Assembly: GCF_019331735.1 (NCBI RefSeq)
Contig: NZ_JAHBBH010000003.1
Span: 62,001-126,000 of the forward strand
Origin: Bifidobacterium miconis
GTDB lineage: Bacteria; Actinomycetota; Actinomycetes; Actinomycetales; Bifidobacteriaceae
Direction of reading: 5' to 3'
DNA: 64,000 nucleotides
Position 1 is the first letter of the stretch, and each line of letters opens with the position of its first letter. The position numbers were made by a program, and so were the translations under genes. Under the pieces are notes generated by a model that had not been told where the DNA came from, made no database searches, and saw only the letters and a program-made list of their open reading frames with translations. This document shows, piece by piece, positions 26,865-36,034 of the stretch.

Positions 26865-27756
26865 CGCGCTCCCCGTCCACGAGATAGCCGGCTTTGCGCA
26901 GGAAATCCCTCGAGATGCCGGAGTCGATTTTTCTGGCGAAGAAGGATCCCGATTCCATCGCCTTGGGGTAATCCGACGCATCCAGATATGCGGGCAGACT
27001 TCCGTTGCGCTTATGCCAATCCATATATCGCAGATTGTCGGGCACGATGTCTTTGGCATACGGCGAATTGACGAGCACGGTTTGGAACAGGAACTCTTCA
27101 GGAATCTGCGCCTGATAGAGATCCTTCATGAATTTCGGATGGGCATCCACAAAATCAAGCACATACCTCGCCGCGTCCACGGGCAACGACATCCATACCA
27201 GTCCCTGCGCCAGATTCGTCTCCCCGCCGAAACTATCGTTGACGATATGCAGCGTCTTCTGCAGGGCGATGTCGATATCGCGCAAGGCATGCACCGTCTT
27301 GTTCCAGTAATCGTATCGCCAGAAACGGTTCTTCAACTGGTACATGGCCTTCTGATGAGGAGCCATCTGGTCGACAGTGCGGCAGTCCATATAGATGCGA
27401 TGATCGCCATCGAAGAATTGTCCGAATTCCGCATCGGACCGAATCGGAATGTCCTGTCCGGAGATGAGATGGATGTAGCCGTCGCCTTCCGTACACGCAA
27501 CGGCCCGACGCGTCAGTTCCAGCAACGCCAACAGATGCTTGTAACTTCCCCATGAAATGGCGTGCCGTTTCTCGGCGTAGGTGTTTTCCAGCATGTTAAA
27601 ACGTGCTACATCATCATCGCCGATGACTGTGGACGACGCATCCACATGGAGCAAGATATTGTGATTGTCCTTCAATCGGTCGATGAGCCGCTCCAGATTC
27701 TCCATGTCCTTGTAAGCGGTAACGACGAACGAGTGCGACAAATGCTGGGTAATCAT
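26857..27756 (-). CDS. GT14-type branching N-acetylglucosaminyltransferase-like enzyme
   Basis: 299 residues. Resembles the Core-2/I-branching family (Pfam Branch): SFVVTAYKDMENLERLIDRL at the start, LLHVDASS, ISWGSYKHLLALLEL, YIHLISGQDIPI, LVWMSLP, and PEEFLFQTVLVNSPY. Bacterial members add branching HexNAc or xylose residues from nucleotide sugars on the cytoplasmic side. It is the first gene of a short minus-strand module with the two acyltransferases, divergent from the gene at 27927. Confidence 0.8.
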   Translation of the reverse strand: MITQHLSHSFVVTAYKDMENLERLIDRLKDNHNILLHVDASSTVIGDDDVARFNMLENTYAEKRHAISWGSYKHLLALLELTRRAVACTEGDGYIHLISGQDIPIRSDAEFGQFFDGDHRIYMDCRTVDQMAPHQKAMYQLKNRFWRYDYWNKTVHALRDIDIALQKTLHIVNDSFGGETNLAQGLVWMSLPVDAARYVLDFVDAHPKFMKDLYQAQIPEEFLFQTVLVNSPYAKDIVPDNLRYMDWHKRNGSLPAYLDASDYPKAMESGSFFARKIDSGISRDFLRKAGYLVDGERGE

Positions 27757-27789
27757 CGGGATTATCTTTCTGCTACGTATTTGCTATGC

Positions 27790-27807
27790 CGGCAATCTTT
27801 ATTGCCG
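27790..27807. promoter_or_regulatory. Small hairpin in a divergent promoter region
   Basis: CGGCAAT (27790-27796) pairs with ATTGCCG (27801-27807) over a CTTT loop, inside the 170-bp gap between two divergent genes. It could be an operator or a transcript hairpin. Confidence 0.3.
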
Positions 27808-27926
27808 ACCCGTATCCGTTCGTATGACAGGCAACATGATACCTGAATACCGCTGACACGAAGGCACCGGCTTCTCTGCGGAACCACGTATCATGGAATC
27901 ATTTCGGAGCGACACGAAAGAGGACC

Positions 27927-28916
27927 ATGGCAACGCGTAAATGCGCCTTCATTATTCCGTATTACGGGAAGTTTCCCAACTATTTCCAGCTTTTCCTAGA
28001 TAGCTGCGGCAAAAACCCGGACTATGATTGGCTGGTCTTCACCGACGATCGCACGGAGTACGATTATCCGGCCAACGTGCATGTCCGCTACGAGACGTTC
28101 AGGGATATGCAGGAGCGTGCACAACATTGCTTCGATTTCCCCATCAGTCTGAAAAGCCCATACAAACTGTGCGACTACCGACCGGCATATGGACTTCTCT
28201 TCGCCGACTATCTGACCGACTATTCGCATTGGGGTCATTGCGACTGCGACCTGATTTTCGGCAAGCTCAGCGATTTCGTCACCGACGACATGCTGGACCG
28301 GTACGAGAAGATTTTCGCGCAGGGGCACTGCTCCATCTACAAGAACGACGAGATCGCCAACCACGCGTTCATGCTGCCGTTGAACGGCGAACCGATCTAT
28401 CGAAAGGTCCTTACCGAAGATCGTGCGTTCACCTTCGACGAAAGCTATCTGCCGACGAACGTGAACCGCATCTTCGACCAGAACGGCCTTCCCATCTTCA
28501 CAAATGATCTGTCCGCAAACACCGACTCCCGCAGCAGTATATTCCGACTGACCCATTATGATGCGGCATTGGACACCTATATGACGGAGCGTCCGTTGCG
28601 TGCTGTTTATACATGGAGCAACGGCATTCTCAGCCGCTCATACTATCGCTTAGGCGAGTTCCGAACGCATGAACTCATGTACATGCACCTGCAACGTCGC
28701 CATATGGATGTTGATCCGGCACTGACCCGTACAAAGGCGAATACTGTAATCCATATTCTGCCCGGGCTGTTCACTGTCCTTCCGGCCGATACCGTCACCA
28801 AGGACAATTTCAAAACCATAAGATGGAAGCACAGAACCAATCATCGTCGGAAGATTCTCATCGGAGATCTGCGATTCCAGTACAAACGCGCGAAGAGGAA
28901 GTTCCTGAACCGATAA
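27927..28916 (+). CDS. DUF6625-like putative glycosyltransferase
   Basis: 329 residues. Pattern typical of this polysaccharide-cluster family: FIIPYYGKFPNYFQLFLDSC, YDWLVFTDD, SPYKLCDYRPAYGLLFADYL, then WGHCDCDLIFGKL with an acidic DxD-like centre. The fold is probably GT-A with a divalent-metal site at CDCD. AAGAGGACC precedes the ATG. It is one of two plus-strand genes inside the otherwise minus-strand cluster, and has a convergent neighbour sharing a perfect palindrome. Confidence 0.7.
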   Translation: MATRKCAFIIPYYGKFPNYFQLFLDSCGKNPDYDWLVFTDDRTEYDYPANVHVRYETFRDMQERAQHCFDFPISLKSPYKLCDYRPAYGLLFADYLTDYSHWGHCDCDLIFGKLSDFVTDDMLDRYEKIFAQGHCSIYKNDEIANHAFMLPLNGEPIYRKVLTEDRAFTFDESYLPTNVNRIFDQNGLPIFTNDLSANTDSRSSIFRLTHYDAALDTYMTERPLRAVYTWSNGILSRSYYRLGEFRTHELMYMHLQRRHMDVDPALTRTKANTVIHILPGLFTVLPADTVTKDNFKTIRWKHRTNHRRKILIGDLRFQYKRAKRKFLNR

Positions 28917-28921
28917 TTCAG

Positions 28922-28957
28922 AGTGATGCGGTTCATCGGCGCCGATGAACCGCATCA
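28922..28957. terminator. Perfect 36-bp palindrome, shared terminator
   Basis: An uninterrupted palindrome starting GTGATGCGGTTCATCGGC and continuing as its exact complement, between the convergent DUF6625-like and flippase genes. It probably terminates both transcripts. Confidence 0.7.
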
Positions 28958-28969
28958 CGAGTCCCGTGA

Positions 28970-30490
28970 TCACCCACGCCTGCGACGGAGGATCAGCAAC
29001 GCCCGTCCGCGTTCCTCGCCACTCAGCATGATAAGACAGTTCGCGATCAAGGCGACTGGCATGCAGACCGACGCTGCAATAAAGAACCCCGGCCAACTCG
29101 TCACCGGGACGACATACGCATACACCGCACATACAAGAAGCACAGGAGCCAGACACCATACGCTGCGCATCAGCATCCGGAACATGTCCGGAAACGAATA
29201 GCTGAGGCATCGGGACGCATACCACGGCAAGAAGATGAAGTTCTTGAGCGTGTCAAGTATCGCCTGCACAAGGATGATCGCCCAAATGCCGGCATCGGTC
29301 CAGAGTAGCAGCGGAATGACGATGACGATGTTCAATACGCCGCATACGAGAAACGCCAGTGCGGGCACCTTGAGCTTGCCGGTGACGATGAACACGTTGT
29401 TCAGCACCATACTGCCGCACGAGAATAAGGTGGGGATCAACGTCAACACCGACATCCATTGCAGGAATTCCACGTTCTGCCCCGGCACCCACAGATCGAA
29501 GAATGATGTGCCGAACACAATAAGGAATCCCACCGGCAGCGCATACGTGACGGCCACGACCTTAAGCGAGAACTCCATGAAGCGGTGGAAATCCGCTTGC
29601 CGCCCTTTGGCATAGTACTGCATAAGCTGCGGGGCGAACACTCCCACCAGCGTGCTGCCCAGCGACATCAACACACTGGGTACGGTCTTCGCCAACGAGA
29701 ATTCGCCGGCGATTTGCGGACCGACGAACAGGTTCGCGAGATACAGTCCCAACGTAATCAGCAGGGTGTAGCTTAACGAGTCGATGGAGTTCCAGATACC
29801 TGACGACAGTAGCTCCTTGATCGCACTGACACGGAACCGACCCTTGCTCATCCCGAGTTCCGGAGTGAGCGTCCGCGTGTAGTGGATGTTCGCCGCACAG
29901 TTATATGCGGTGACGATCAGCATGGTGGCGGTGATGTAGTAGATCTTCGGCTGGAGCGCCGCGAACAGGCCAATGAGAATCGCCGCGCGCAGGAGATTGG
30001 ATTCGATATTGCGCAGCGAGGATTTCTCCAGTCGATTGCGCACGTAATACACGCATCCGAATACCGATAGCACGAGCGAGATCTCGGTGCCCAGCATGGA
30101 AAAGAGGAACGCCCAGCGTACATCGTCCAGCAGGTTCGCCGGTACGTTCATGATCCACTGCGGGAACGCGGAGAACAGGAATCCCGGCACGGCGAGCACC
30201 ACGGCGAGCAGCGAATTGGCGATGAACACCGACTTGAAGTACATGTTCGCCTTGTCCATGTCTCCGCGGTTGTATGCCAAGGCGATGTATCGGCCGGCCA
30301 TTGAATTCAGCGCCGTAGTAAGGATCGACGTGTAGCCGATGATGTTGTTGATCAGCGGGACAAAGCCATAAGCCGTTGTCCCCAACGTATTGACGATATA
30401 CGGCGTCAGGAAGAAGTTGACGCCGAACTGCACCGCGAATGCGATGACCGTGGCGGCCATGTTCACGGCCAATCGTTTCTTCTCGCTCAT
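28970..30490 (-). CDS. Polysaccharide flippase (Wzx/MATE-like)
   Basis: 506 residues, about twelve to fourteen helices. The start at 30490 (MSEKKRLAVNMAA) lies 14 bases after the preceding stop; the longer in-frame extension is nitroreductase antisense and is rejected. NMAATVIAFAVQFGVNFFLT and the following TLGTTAYGFVPLINNI are typical of the polysaccharide biosynthesis transporter family. It would flip undecaprenyl-linked repeat units outward for polymerisation by the EpsG-like protein at 37941. Confidence 0.85.
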   Translation of the reverse strand: MSEKKRLAVNMAATVIAFAVQFGVNFFLTPYIVNTLGTTAYGFVPLINNIIGYTSILTTALNSMAGRYIALAYNRGDMDKANMYFKSVFIANSLLAVVLAVPGFLFSAFPQWIMNVPANLLDDVRWAFLFSMLGTEISLVLSVFGCVYYVRNRLEKSSLRNIESNLLRAAILIGLFAALQPKIYYITATMLIVTAYNCAANIHYTRTLTPELGMSKGRFRVSAIKELLSSGIWNSIDSLSYTLLITLGLYLANLFVGPQIAGEFSLAKTVPSVLMSLGSTLVGVFAPQLMQYYAKGRQADFHRFMEFSLKVVAVTYALPVGFLIVFGTSFFDLWVPGQNVEFLQWMSVLTLIPTLFSCGSMVLNNVFIVTGKLKVPALAFLVCGVLNIVIVIPLLLWTDAGIWAIILVQAILDTLKNFIFLPWYASRCLSYSFPDMFRMLMRSVWCLAPVLLVCAVYAYVVPVTSWPGFFIAASVCMPVALIANCLIMLSGEERGRALLILRRRRG

Positions 30491-30503
30491 CGATTCAATC
30501 AAT

Positions 30504-31514
30504 TCACTTGATGACTGTAGTGATGCGTTCTGCCGAAAAACGGGCGGACCTGCAGACAGTGGATTCTTCGGCGAAATGGCCGACCGCAATATACATAACG
30601 GGAACCTCATAGTCGGGCAATCCGATAAGGGGTCTTGTCGCGGTCTCCTTCGCCTTGTCAAACATCGCGTTCAAGGGGCATGCCGCCAATCCGTAATACT
30701 CCAATGAGTACAGCAATGACATCGCGAACAGTCCTCCATCGACATACGGTTCGTTACGTTCGGTGTGATTCATGAACGCCCGTAAATCTGATGAAACAAG
30801 GACCAACGCCGGTGGCGTCGGATACCCCCTGTACCCGCCTTGTATGTCAAGAAGCCGTTGAATCACTGTTTTGTCGAGAACGATATGGACACGCGTCGGC
30901 TGGCGGTTGCACACGGATGGAGTCTTCATGGACAATGCCACGGCCTTCAACAGTTCTTCTGAAGAAACAGGGTGCGAAGAATACTCGCGTACGGCATATC
31001 TGCCATGAGCGATCCGCGCGAACGTATCTTGTTCATTGGCAAGTTTCGACTCACGCAGAATCGTTTCGCTTCCCGCAGCCTTATCTTCGCACGAGAGCAC
31101 TTCGTCCCACAATTCGTTGGAAAACATGGACTGCATGTATGAAAGATCGAACTTCAATGTCTGATGTCTACGCACATATTCATGTAAAGCGGAGAGCGCC
31201 ATACGATACACTTCATTGCCCTCATAGCGAGGATCATCGCCACGCAGCTGTTCCAACGCAATGGCAAGGCAACGCAACGCGTCCTTGCCGAATCCCGGGC
31301 GGAAATCCTTATGACTCAAACCTTTTTCAATTTGGTGCGTATGGAACAGGATCCGCGTCTCCACCTGTCCTGTCCCCACGGAATAGGTGCGTGAATAGAA
31401 ACGATTGAACCTGTTCGACTGAGAACGGCTTTCCGCCATCAGACGTCGTTTTTCCATGACATCCCAACGAAAATCCAGAACCTTACGAATCATGGAGCTG
31501 CTTTTGATCGACAT
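30504..31514 (-). CDS. Nitroreductase-family protein in the polysaccharide cluster
   Basis: 336 residues. The N-terminal ~160 residues are specific to this subgroup (RILFHTHQIEKGLSHKDFRP). The C-terminal part is a flavin-binding nitroreductase domain: GRYAVREYSSHPVSSEELLKA with the FMN-contacting Arg, MKTPSVCNRQP, and GLAACPLN. Such proteins are often next to polysaccharide pyruvyltransferases, as here. A redox role in making a sugar substituent is possible but unproven. It lies between the pyruvyltransferase and the flippase gene in one transcriptional direction. Confidence 0.8.
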   Translation of the reverse strand: MSIKSSSMIRKVLDFRWDVMEKRRLMAESRSQSNRFNRFYSRTYSVGTGQVETRILFHTHQIEKGLSHKDFRPGFGKDALRCLAIALEQLRGDDPRYEGNEVYRMALSALHEYVRRHQTLKFDLSYMQSMFSNELWDEVLSCEDKAAGSETILRESKLANEQDTFARIAHGRYAVREYSSHPVSSEELLKAVALSMKTPSVCNRQPTRVHIVLDKTVIQRLLDIQGGYRGYPTPPALVLVSSDLRAFMNHTERNEPYVDGGLFAMSLLYSLEYYGLAACPLNAMFDKAKETATRPLIGLPDYEVPVMYIAVGHFAEESTVCRSARFSAERITTVIK

Positions 31515-31558
31515 ATCCTATTCAGCGCCTCCTCTCTGTCGAATATCCTTCGTATTGC

Positions 31559-32683
31559 TCACAACGCGTTTACGGACTGTTTCAACCATGCACGTGAACG
31601 TTCACGCTGTTTCTCCAGATCATCGCCGATTCGCGCATAGTCGAGTGACGGCATCGTCACATCCGCACCGCCCTCGATGGATGCATCGAGATCAAACAGA
31701 CGGAACAGCGTCTCCATACGAGAGTTCATTCCGTTGCCCTGCTTAACTCCCTCACGTGCGAACACGCGGAACGGCTTGCCGAACAGCAGGGAAAAGCAGC
31801 AGGCGTGGTAGGAGTCCGTGCACACGTACGAAGCCTTGGAGAACAATTCGACGAAATCCTGCGGACCCGCCACGTATGTCGCGGGATCTGACGGATCCAG
31901 GATCTTGCGCACCTTGCAGCCATGGGTCTTGGCAAACGCCTCGATGGCAGCACCACGATCTTCCGAGATACCCCCTAGGAAATACGTGAGCACATAACGT
32001 TCCCCCTCGGGCACGAAGCCACGTGTGATCGTCCGCCACCGCTCGGCGGGAATCATCAATGTCGGGTCAAGCACCACAGTGGCTTTCCTGCCGGACAGTT
32101 CCTCCACCAACTCCTTCGCACGGAATTCACGCACGCCAATCATCGACATGCGTTCCAGCGCCAGACGGAAAATCCCCTCATGCTCCTTCTTGACGTGGTC
32201 AACGCCAAAGCTGGCCGCGTAGGATATCACCTGTTCGGACGGCATGAACATTCCCAGACGGATCTTCAGATCGCCTTGCGACAGACAACGGTCATTCCAT
32301 ATCTGATCAGAACCAAGCACTATCTTGTCAAGATTCTTCCCGTTGGCGGAAAGCCCTCTGGCCTGAGAGATCGTCACCGGCGACCGGCCAATGTACCGCG
32401 CAGTGAATCTGAGCTCCTCCCACCTTCTGCGGTACTCCAGCTTGGCTGGATTCGGCACATGTCCCAGCACCGCCTTCTTCGCTTCCGACAGAGTTCTCCG
32501 CGCGCTTATCTTCGCGAGGGAACTGGCATCCGCCGCGTCCAGATAATGCTGGATCGTCGTCGCTGTGCCGTAGTCGGACAACAGCATCTCCAATGCGTAG
32601 TTCTGAAGGCGGTTGCCGTAGTTGCTCGCGGTATCATTGATGGTCACGATGCCGTATCGTTTCGCGGAAGCACTTGAAGCCAT
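31559..32683 (-). CDS. Polysaccharide pyruvyl transferase family protein
   Basis: 374 residues; start at 32683 preceded by AAGGAAGA. Features of Pfam PS_pyruv_trans: YGNRLQNYALEMLL at the start, VLGSDQIWND, SYAASFGVD, ATVVLDPTLM, and YVCTDSYHACCFSLLFGKPF near the end. The family transfers pyruvate from phosphoenolpyruvate to sugars as a ketal, adding negative charge to the polymer. Next to a nitroreductase-family gene, a common pairing. Confidence 0.85.
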   Translation of the reverse strand: MASSASAKRYGIVTINDTASNYGNRLQNYALEMLLSDYGTATTIQHYLDAADASSLAKISARRTLSEAKKAVLGHVPNPAKLEYRRRWEELRFTARYIGRSPVTISQARGLSANGKNLDKIVLGSDQIWNDRCLSQGDLKIRLGMFMPSEQVISYAASFGVDHVKKEHEGIFRLALERMSMIGVREFRAKELVEELSGRKATVVLDPTLMIPAERWRTITRGFVPEGERYVLTYFLGGISEDRGAAIEAFAKTHGCKVRKILDPSDPATYVAGPQDFVELFSKASYVCTDSYHACCFSLLFGKPFRVFAREGVKQGNGMNSRMETLFRLFDLDASIEGGADVTMPSLDYARIGDDLEKQRERSRAWLKQSVNAL

Positions 32684-32850
32684 AGGATTCTTCCTTATCT
32701 CACAAACCAAGGAATGGATCGAATGCTGTCTCCAATATATCGAATGCCTTCTACCACATCGCCGCGCATTCCCCTGGCAACACGTCCATACCACCGTTAA
32801 CGATTGGAGCATAAAGAAAGCCCGGTTTCGCTTGTCGGAGGAAATCGCCC

Positions 32851-33828
32851 ATGCAACAGTCACCGTTGGCATCGATCATCGTCCCCGTGTACAACGTCGA
32901 ACGGTATCTGGATGAGTGCATCTCCAGCATCGTCGATCAGACATACCGCAACCTAGACATCATCATCGTCGATGACGTCTCCCCCGACCGTTGCCCCGAA
33001 CTGTGCGACCGATGGGAGGAAAAGGACAAACGCATTCGCGTCATCCATCGCGAACGCAACGGAGGTCTCTCCGCAGCCCGCAACAGCGGCATCGACGCGA
33101 GGAGAGGCGAATACGTCTCCTTCGTGGACAGCGACGACGTCATCGCGCCGAAGATGATCGAGACACTGGTGAATGATGCCCTTGCCTATGATGCGGACAT
33201 CGTGTCCTGCGGAGCCGATAAGGTATCCGAGGATCTCAAGACCGTCATCGCCCCGATGGCGCCGGCGACCCGAACGTTCACCGGAGAACAGGCCTTGGAC
33301 GAGTTCCTCTACTGCACCGGAACCATTCTGGACTGCGCGTGGGGCAAACTGTACCGATCAGCACTGTTGGACAAATCCGATACTCTTCGATTCCCTATAG
33401 GACTCAGCAGCGAAGACTACTATTTCAATGCCATGGCTTTCCATCTTTCACGCCGCGTATATGCCGAAGGCCAAACTCTGTACCAGTACCGTATGCGTCC
33501 GGGATCCATTACCAACAGTACCTTCTCATCGCATTCCTTTGACCGTATCGCCATCGGCGAGTTGATTATCGGTCAGCTCCACGCATTGGGCTACGCCAAT
33601 ACCGCAGGCATGAGCTATTACCGCATGCAGAAGCATTACGATGTACTGTTCTCGATGGTACAGTCGCATCGTCCCAAAGCCCAGATCGGCAAATACGCTG
33701 CGCAGCTACGAAAAGCCGCCCGACCCGTCTACCGTGACGAGAAAGTGTCATTGGCCCGTAAGGCACGCATCTTCTGTTTCAGCCACTGGCCAAGCTTCTA
33801 TTACACCCTGAACCAAATGTTCCGCTAA
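32851..33828 (+). CDS. Family 2 glycosyltransferase
   Basis: 325 residues with a ribosome site CGGAGGAAA. GT-A domain: ASIIVPVYNVERYLDECISS, QTYRNLDIIIVDDVSPD, GGLSAARNSGID, and the metal-binding FVDSDD. The C-terminal part is variable, as usual for acceptor binding. It is a paralogue of the two minus-strand GT2 genes that follow, but on the opposite strand, which suggests inversion or independent insertion. Confidence 0.9.
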   Translation: MQQSPLASIIVPVYNVERYLDECISSIVDQTYRNLDIIIVDDVSPDRCPELCDRWEEKDKRIRVIHRERNGGLSAARNSGIDARRGEYVSFVDSDDVIAPKMIETLVNDALAYDADIVSCGADKVSEDLKTVIAPMAPATRTFTGEQALDEFLYCTGTILDCAWGKLYRSALLDKSDTLRFPIGLSSEDYYFNAMAFHLSRRVYAEGQTLYQYRMRPGSITNSTFSSHSFDRIAIGELIIGQLHALGYANTAGMSYYRMQKHYDVLFSMVQSHRPKAQIGKYAAQLRKAARPVYRDEKVSLARKARIFCFSHWPSFYYTLNQMFR

Positions 33829-33831
33829 CCC

Positions 33832-33863
33832 GTGCTGGCGGGATGAACCCATCCCGCCAGCAC
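33832..33863. terminator. Shared terminator hairpin
   Basis: GTGCTGGCGGGAT (33832-33844) pairs perfectly with ATCCCGCCAGCAC (33851-33863) around a 6-base loop, in the 45-bp gap between convergent GT2 genes. Confidence 0.7.
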
Positions 33864-33873
33864 CGCACACGGT

Positions 33874-34878
33874 TCATCCTCGTCTTATAGCGTCGATAAG
33901 CAGCAACGGTTTTTCCATATGAAAACGCATCAGCATCCACCGTACACTAGTGCACTTCGGCAAAGGCATATCCCGTACGCTCGGGGCATATTGCCGCACA
34001 TATGACTTCACATGATTGATTTCCGCATCGTTTGCATCGTTGCGGCGCAACAGGTCATAATAACAGGCAATCAACATGTTAAAGCCGTTGATGATGGCAT
34101 CCCGCCTTACGGCATCGGGAAGCTCAGTCCCATTGATAAATACGAGACGTTCCATGCTGTTCTCCGCAGCTGCCAACGTCAGGCGTTTGCCCGACGAATT
34201 GGTGGCCAAGGAACGACGGTACCGGTAGGAGTACAGCGTATTGGGCAGCTTCACGACCTTGGTACTGTTGGCAATTATTTTGTACATAGTAGCGGCGTCT
34301 TCAAATACCCGCCCTCTCGGAAAACGCGTTTTGGGACTGTTCCATAGTTCTCGTTTGATCAGATAAATCCAAGGAAATGATTCCATGCGATTATGAAATA
34401 TCTGGTCGACGGCTTCATCTCTCGTGAGCACGAACAACGAATCATATCGGTTATGCGGTGAATCATACTGATAGGGATTCCCGTTTTCGTCGATCCAGCG
34501 GAAACGCCCCGTGACGATATCGCACCCATACTCCCATGCTGCATTCATAGCGGTCTCGACATATGTCGTTTCAGGTATGTCATCAGGATCGATACACAGC
34601 ACGAACTCACCTCTGGCGGCATCTAAGCCAATATTTCGCGCTGCCCCCACTCCTCCATTAGCAACATGATGGACAACGATTCTTGCGTCCTTCCTGGCGT
34701 ATTCGTCACAAATCTCGCCACAACGATCCGGAGATCCGTCATCAATGAGTATGATTTCCAAATGGGAATATGTCTGATTGCAGACATTGTCGAGACATGC
34801 AGGCAGAAACCGTTCCACACCATAAATCGGGATGACGATGGAGACCAATGGAAAGGGGACGTTACACTGTTTTGACAT
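33874..34878 (-). CDS. Family 2 glycosyltransferase
   Basis: 334 residues; start at 34878 (MSKQCN). Motifs: VSIVIPIYGVERFLPACLDN, QTYSHLEIILIDDGSPDRCG, GGVGAARNIGLD, CIDPDD. It transfers a sugar from a nucleotide donor to the growing lipid-linked unit. This region is visibly AT-richer than the promoter-proximal half of the cluster. It is followed by a convergent paralogue. Confidence 0.88.
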   Translation of the reverse strand: MSKQCNVPFPLVSIVIPIYGVERFLPACLDNVCNQTYSHLEIILIDDGSPDRCGEICDEYARKDARIVVHHVANGGVGAARNIGLDAARGEFVLCIDPDDIPETTYVETAMNAAWEYGCDIVTGRFRWIDENGNPYQYDSPHNRYDSLFVLTRDEAVDQIFHNRMESFPWIYLIKRELWNSPKTRFPRGRVFEDAATMYKIIANSTKVVKLPNTLYSYRYRRSLATNSSGKRLTLAAAENSMERLVFINGTELPDAVRRDAIINGFNMLIACYYDLLRRNDANDAEINHVKSYVRQYAPSVRDMPLPKCTSVRWMLMRFHMEKPLLLIDAIRRG

Positions 34879-34979
34879 AAGGCATCCTAAAACCGCACTT
34901 TGCGGTTGATAAAAAAAATCGACATGCTTTATCATAAAGGGCGATAGATAATTCATATGGGATCAACGATTGTCCTTCC

Positions 34980-36002
34980 TCACCGACGTAAGCGTTTCAA
35001 AGCGGCGATCAGCCATCCGTAACAATGGGATGCCGCAACATTGCGAAGACACATCGCTATCAACCTATTGCGCACTCCAACCGGCCTGACCCGGCGCACA
35101 AAACCATATACCGTCTCATCGGATACGATCATGCGAACCTGTTCACGCCGGCAACGACCGTTCTGAGAACGATCCTCATACAGGAAGTTCAAGCATAATC
35201 CGATACCACTCAGGAACAAGTTGTCGAACGTATCGGAAAACGATGGATTCCATCGGGAGACGATAGGAGCCACATGCTTCCACACCGCCTTGCGGCTGGC
35301 GAATAGAGCTGGCTGATAACGGCTGGCGGCGCTTCCGGAACGCACCATATAATGATAGAGGCGCTCCGGCACCATGCTCACGCGTTCAGCCGCCGCATAC
35401 AACGGGAAATCAAAGTACGAATCCTCATCAGCCACCACGCCTACGGGAAAATGCGCTCCTGTTCCACGCACAAAATCCGTGCGGAACAACTTGTTCCATG
35501 ATGGATATGCAAAACGCTCCGCAGCGAGTCCAGCAAACCTCATCGCGAATGCCGCATTGTCGGCAAACGTCAAATCATACGGGCGAGTGCTATCTACTGT
35601 CAGCGACGAACCATCCGGCATCTGCATATTCGTCTCATACCCGCAAAATACGATTTGCGCATCATCGGCCGTGGCACGTGCAACCAACACCTCGATCAGA
35701 TTCGGTTCCGCATAGTCGTCGGCGTCCATGAAATACAGATAGTCACCATGCGACTCTTCGATGCCGCGATTGCGCGCAGCAGATACGCCGGCGTTGCTCT
35801 GGTGAATCACTGTGATGCGATTATCCTTCATCGCCCATGCGTCGCATATCGCCGGGCAACCGTCCGGCGATCCGTCATCGACGAGGATGATCTCCAGATT
35901 GCGATACGTCTGGTTCACGATGCTGGCCACGCATCGACCCAGATACCGTTCCACTGCATACACCGGCACGATGACAGACACCAACGGCTGATACTTGATC
36001 AT
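34980..36002 (-). CDS. Family 2 glycosyltransferase
   Basis: 340 residues. The start at 36002 is chosen for GGAG seven bases upstream; an in-frame ATG at 36017 is possible. Motifs: VSVIVPVYAVERYLGRCVAS, QTYRNLEIILVDDGSPDGCP, AGVSAARNRGIE, FMDADD. The N-terminal half is very similar to the two other GT2 proteins nearby, and the acceptor half differs. It lies 32 bases after the GT4 gene, likely in the same transcript. Confidence 0.9.
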   Translation of the reverse strand: MIKYQPLVSVIVPVYAVERYLGRCVASIVNQTYRNLEIILVDDGSPDGCPAICDAWAMKDNRITVIHQSNAGVSAARNRGIEESHGDYLYFMDADDYAEPNLIEVLVARATADDAQIVFCGYETNMQMPDGSSLTVDSTRPYDLTFADNAAFAMRFAGLAAERFAYPSWNKLFRTDFVRGTGAHFPVGVVADEDSYFDFPLYAAAERVSMVPERLYHYMVRSGSAASRYQPALFASRKAVWKHVAPIVSRWNPSFSDTFDNLFLSGIGLCLNFLYEDRSQNGRCRREQVRMIVSDETVYGFVRRVRPVGVRNRLIAMCLRNVAASHCYGWLIAALKRLRR

Positions 36003-36034
36003 GATTTGCTCCTGCATATTATGCGCATGCGCAT

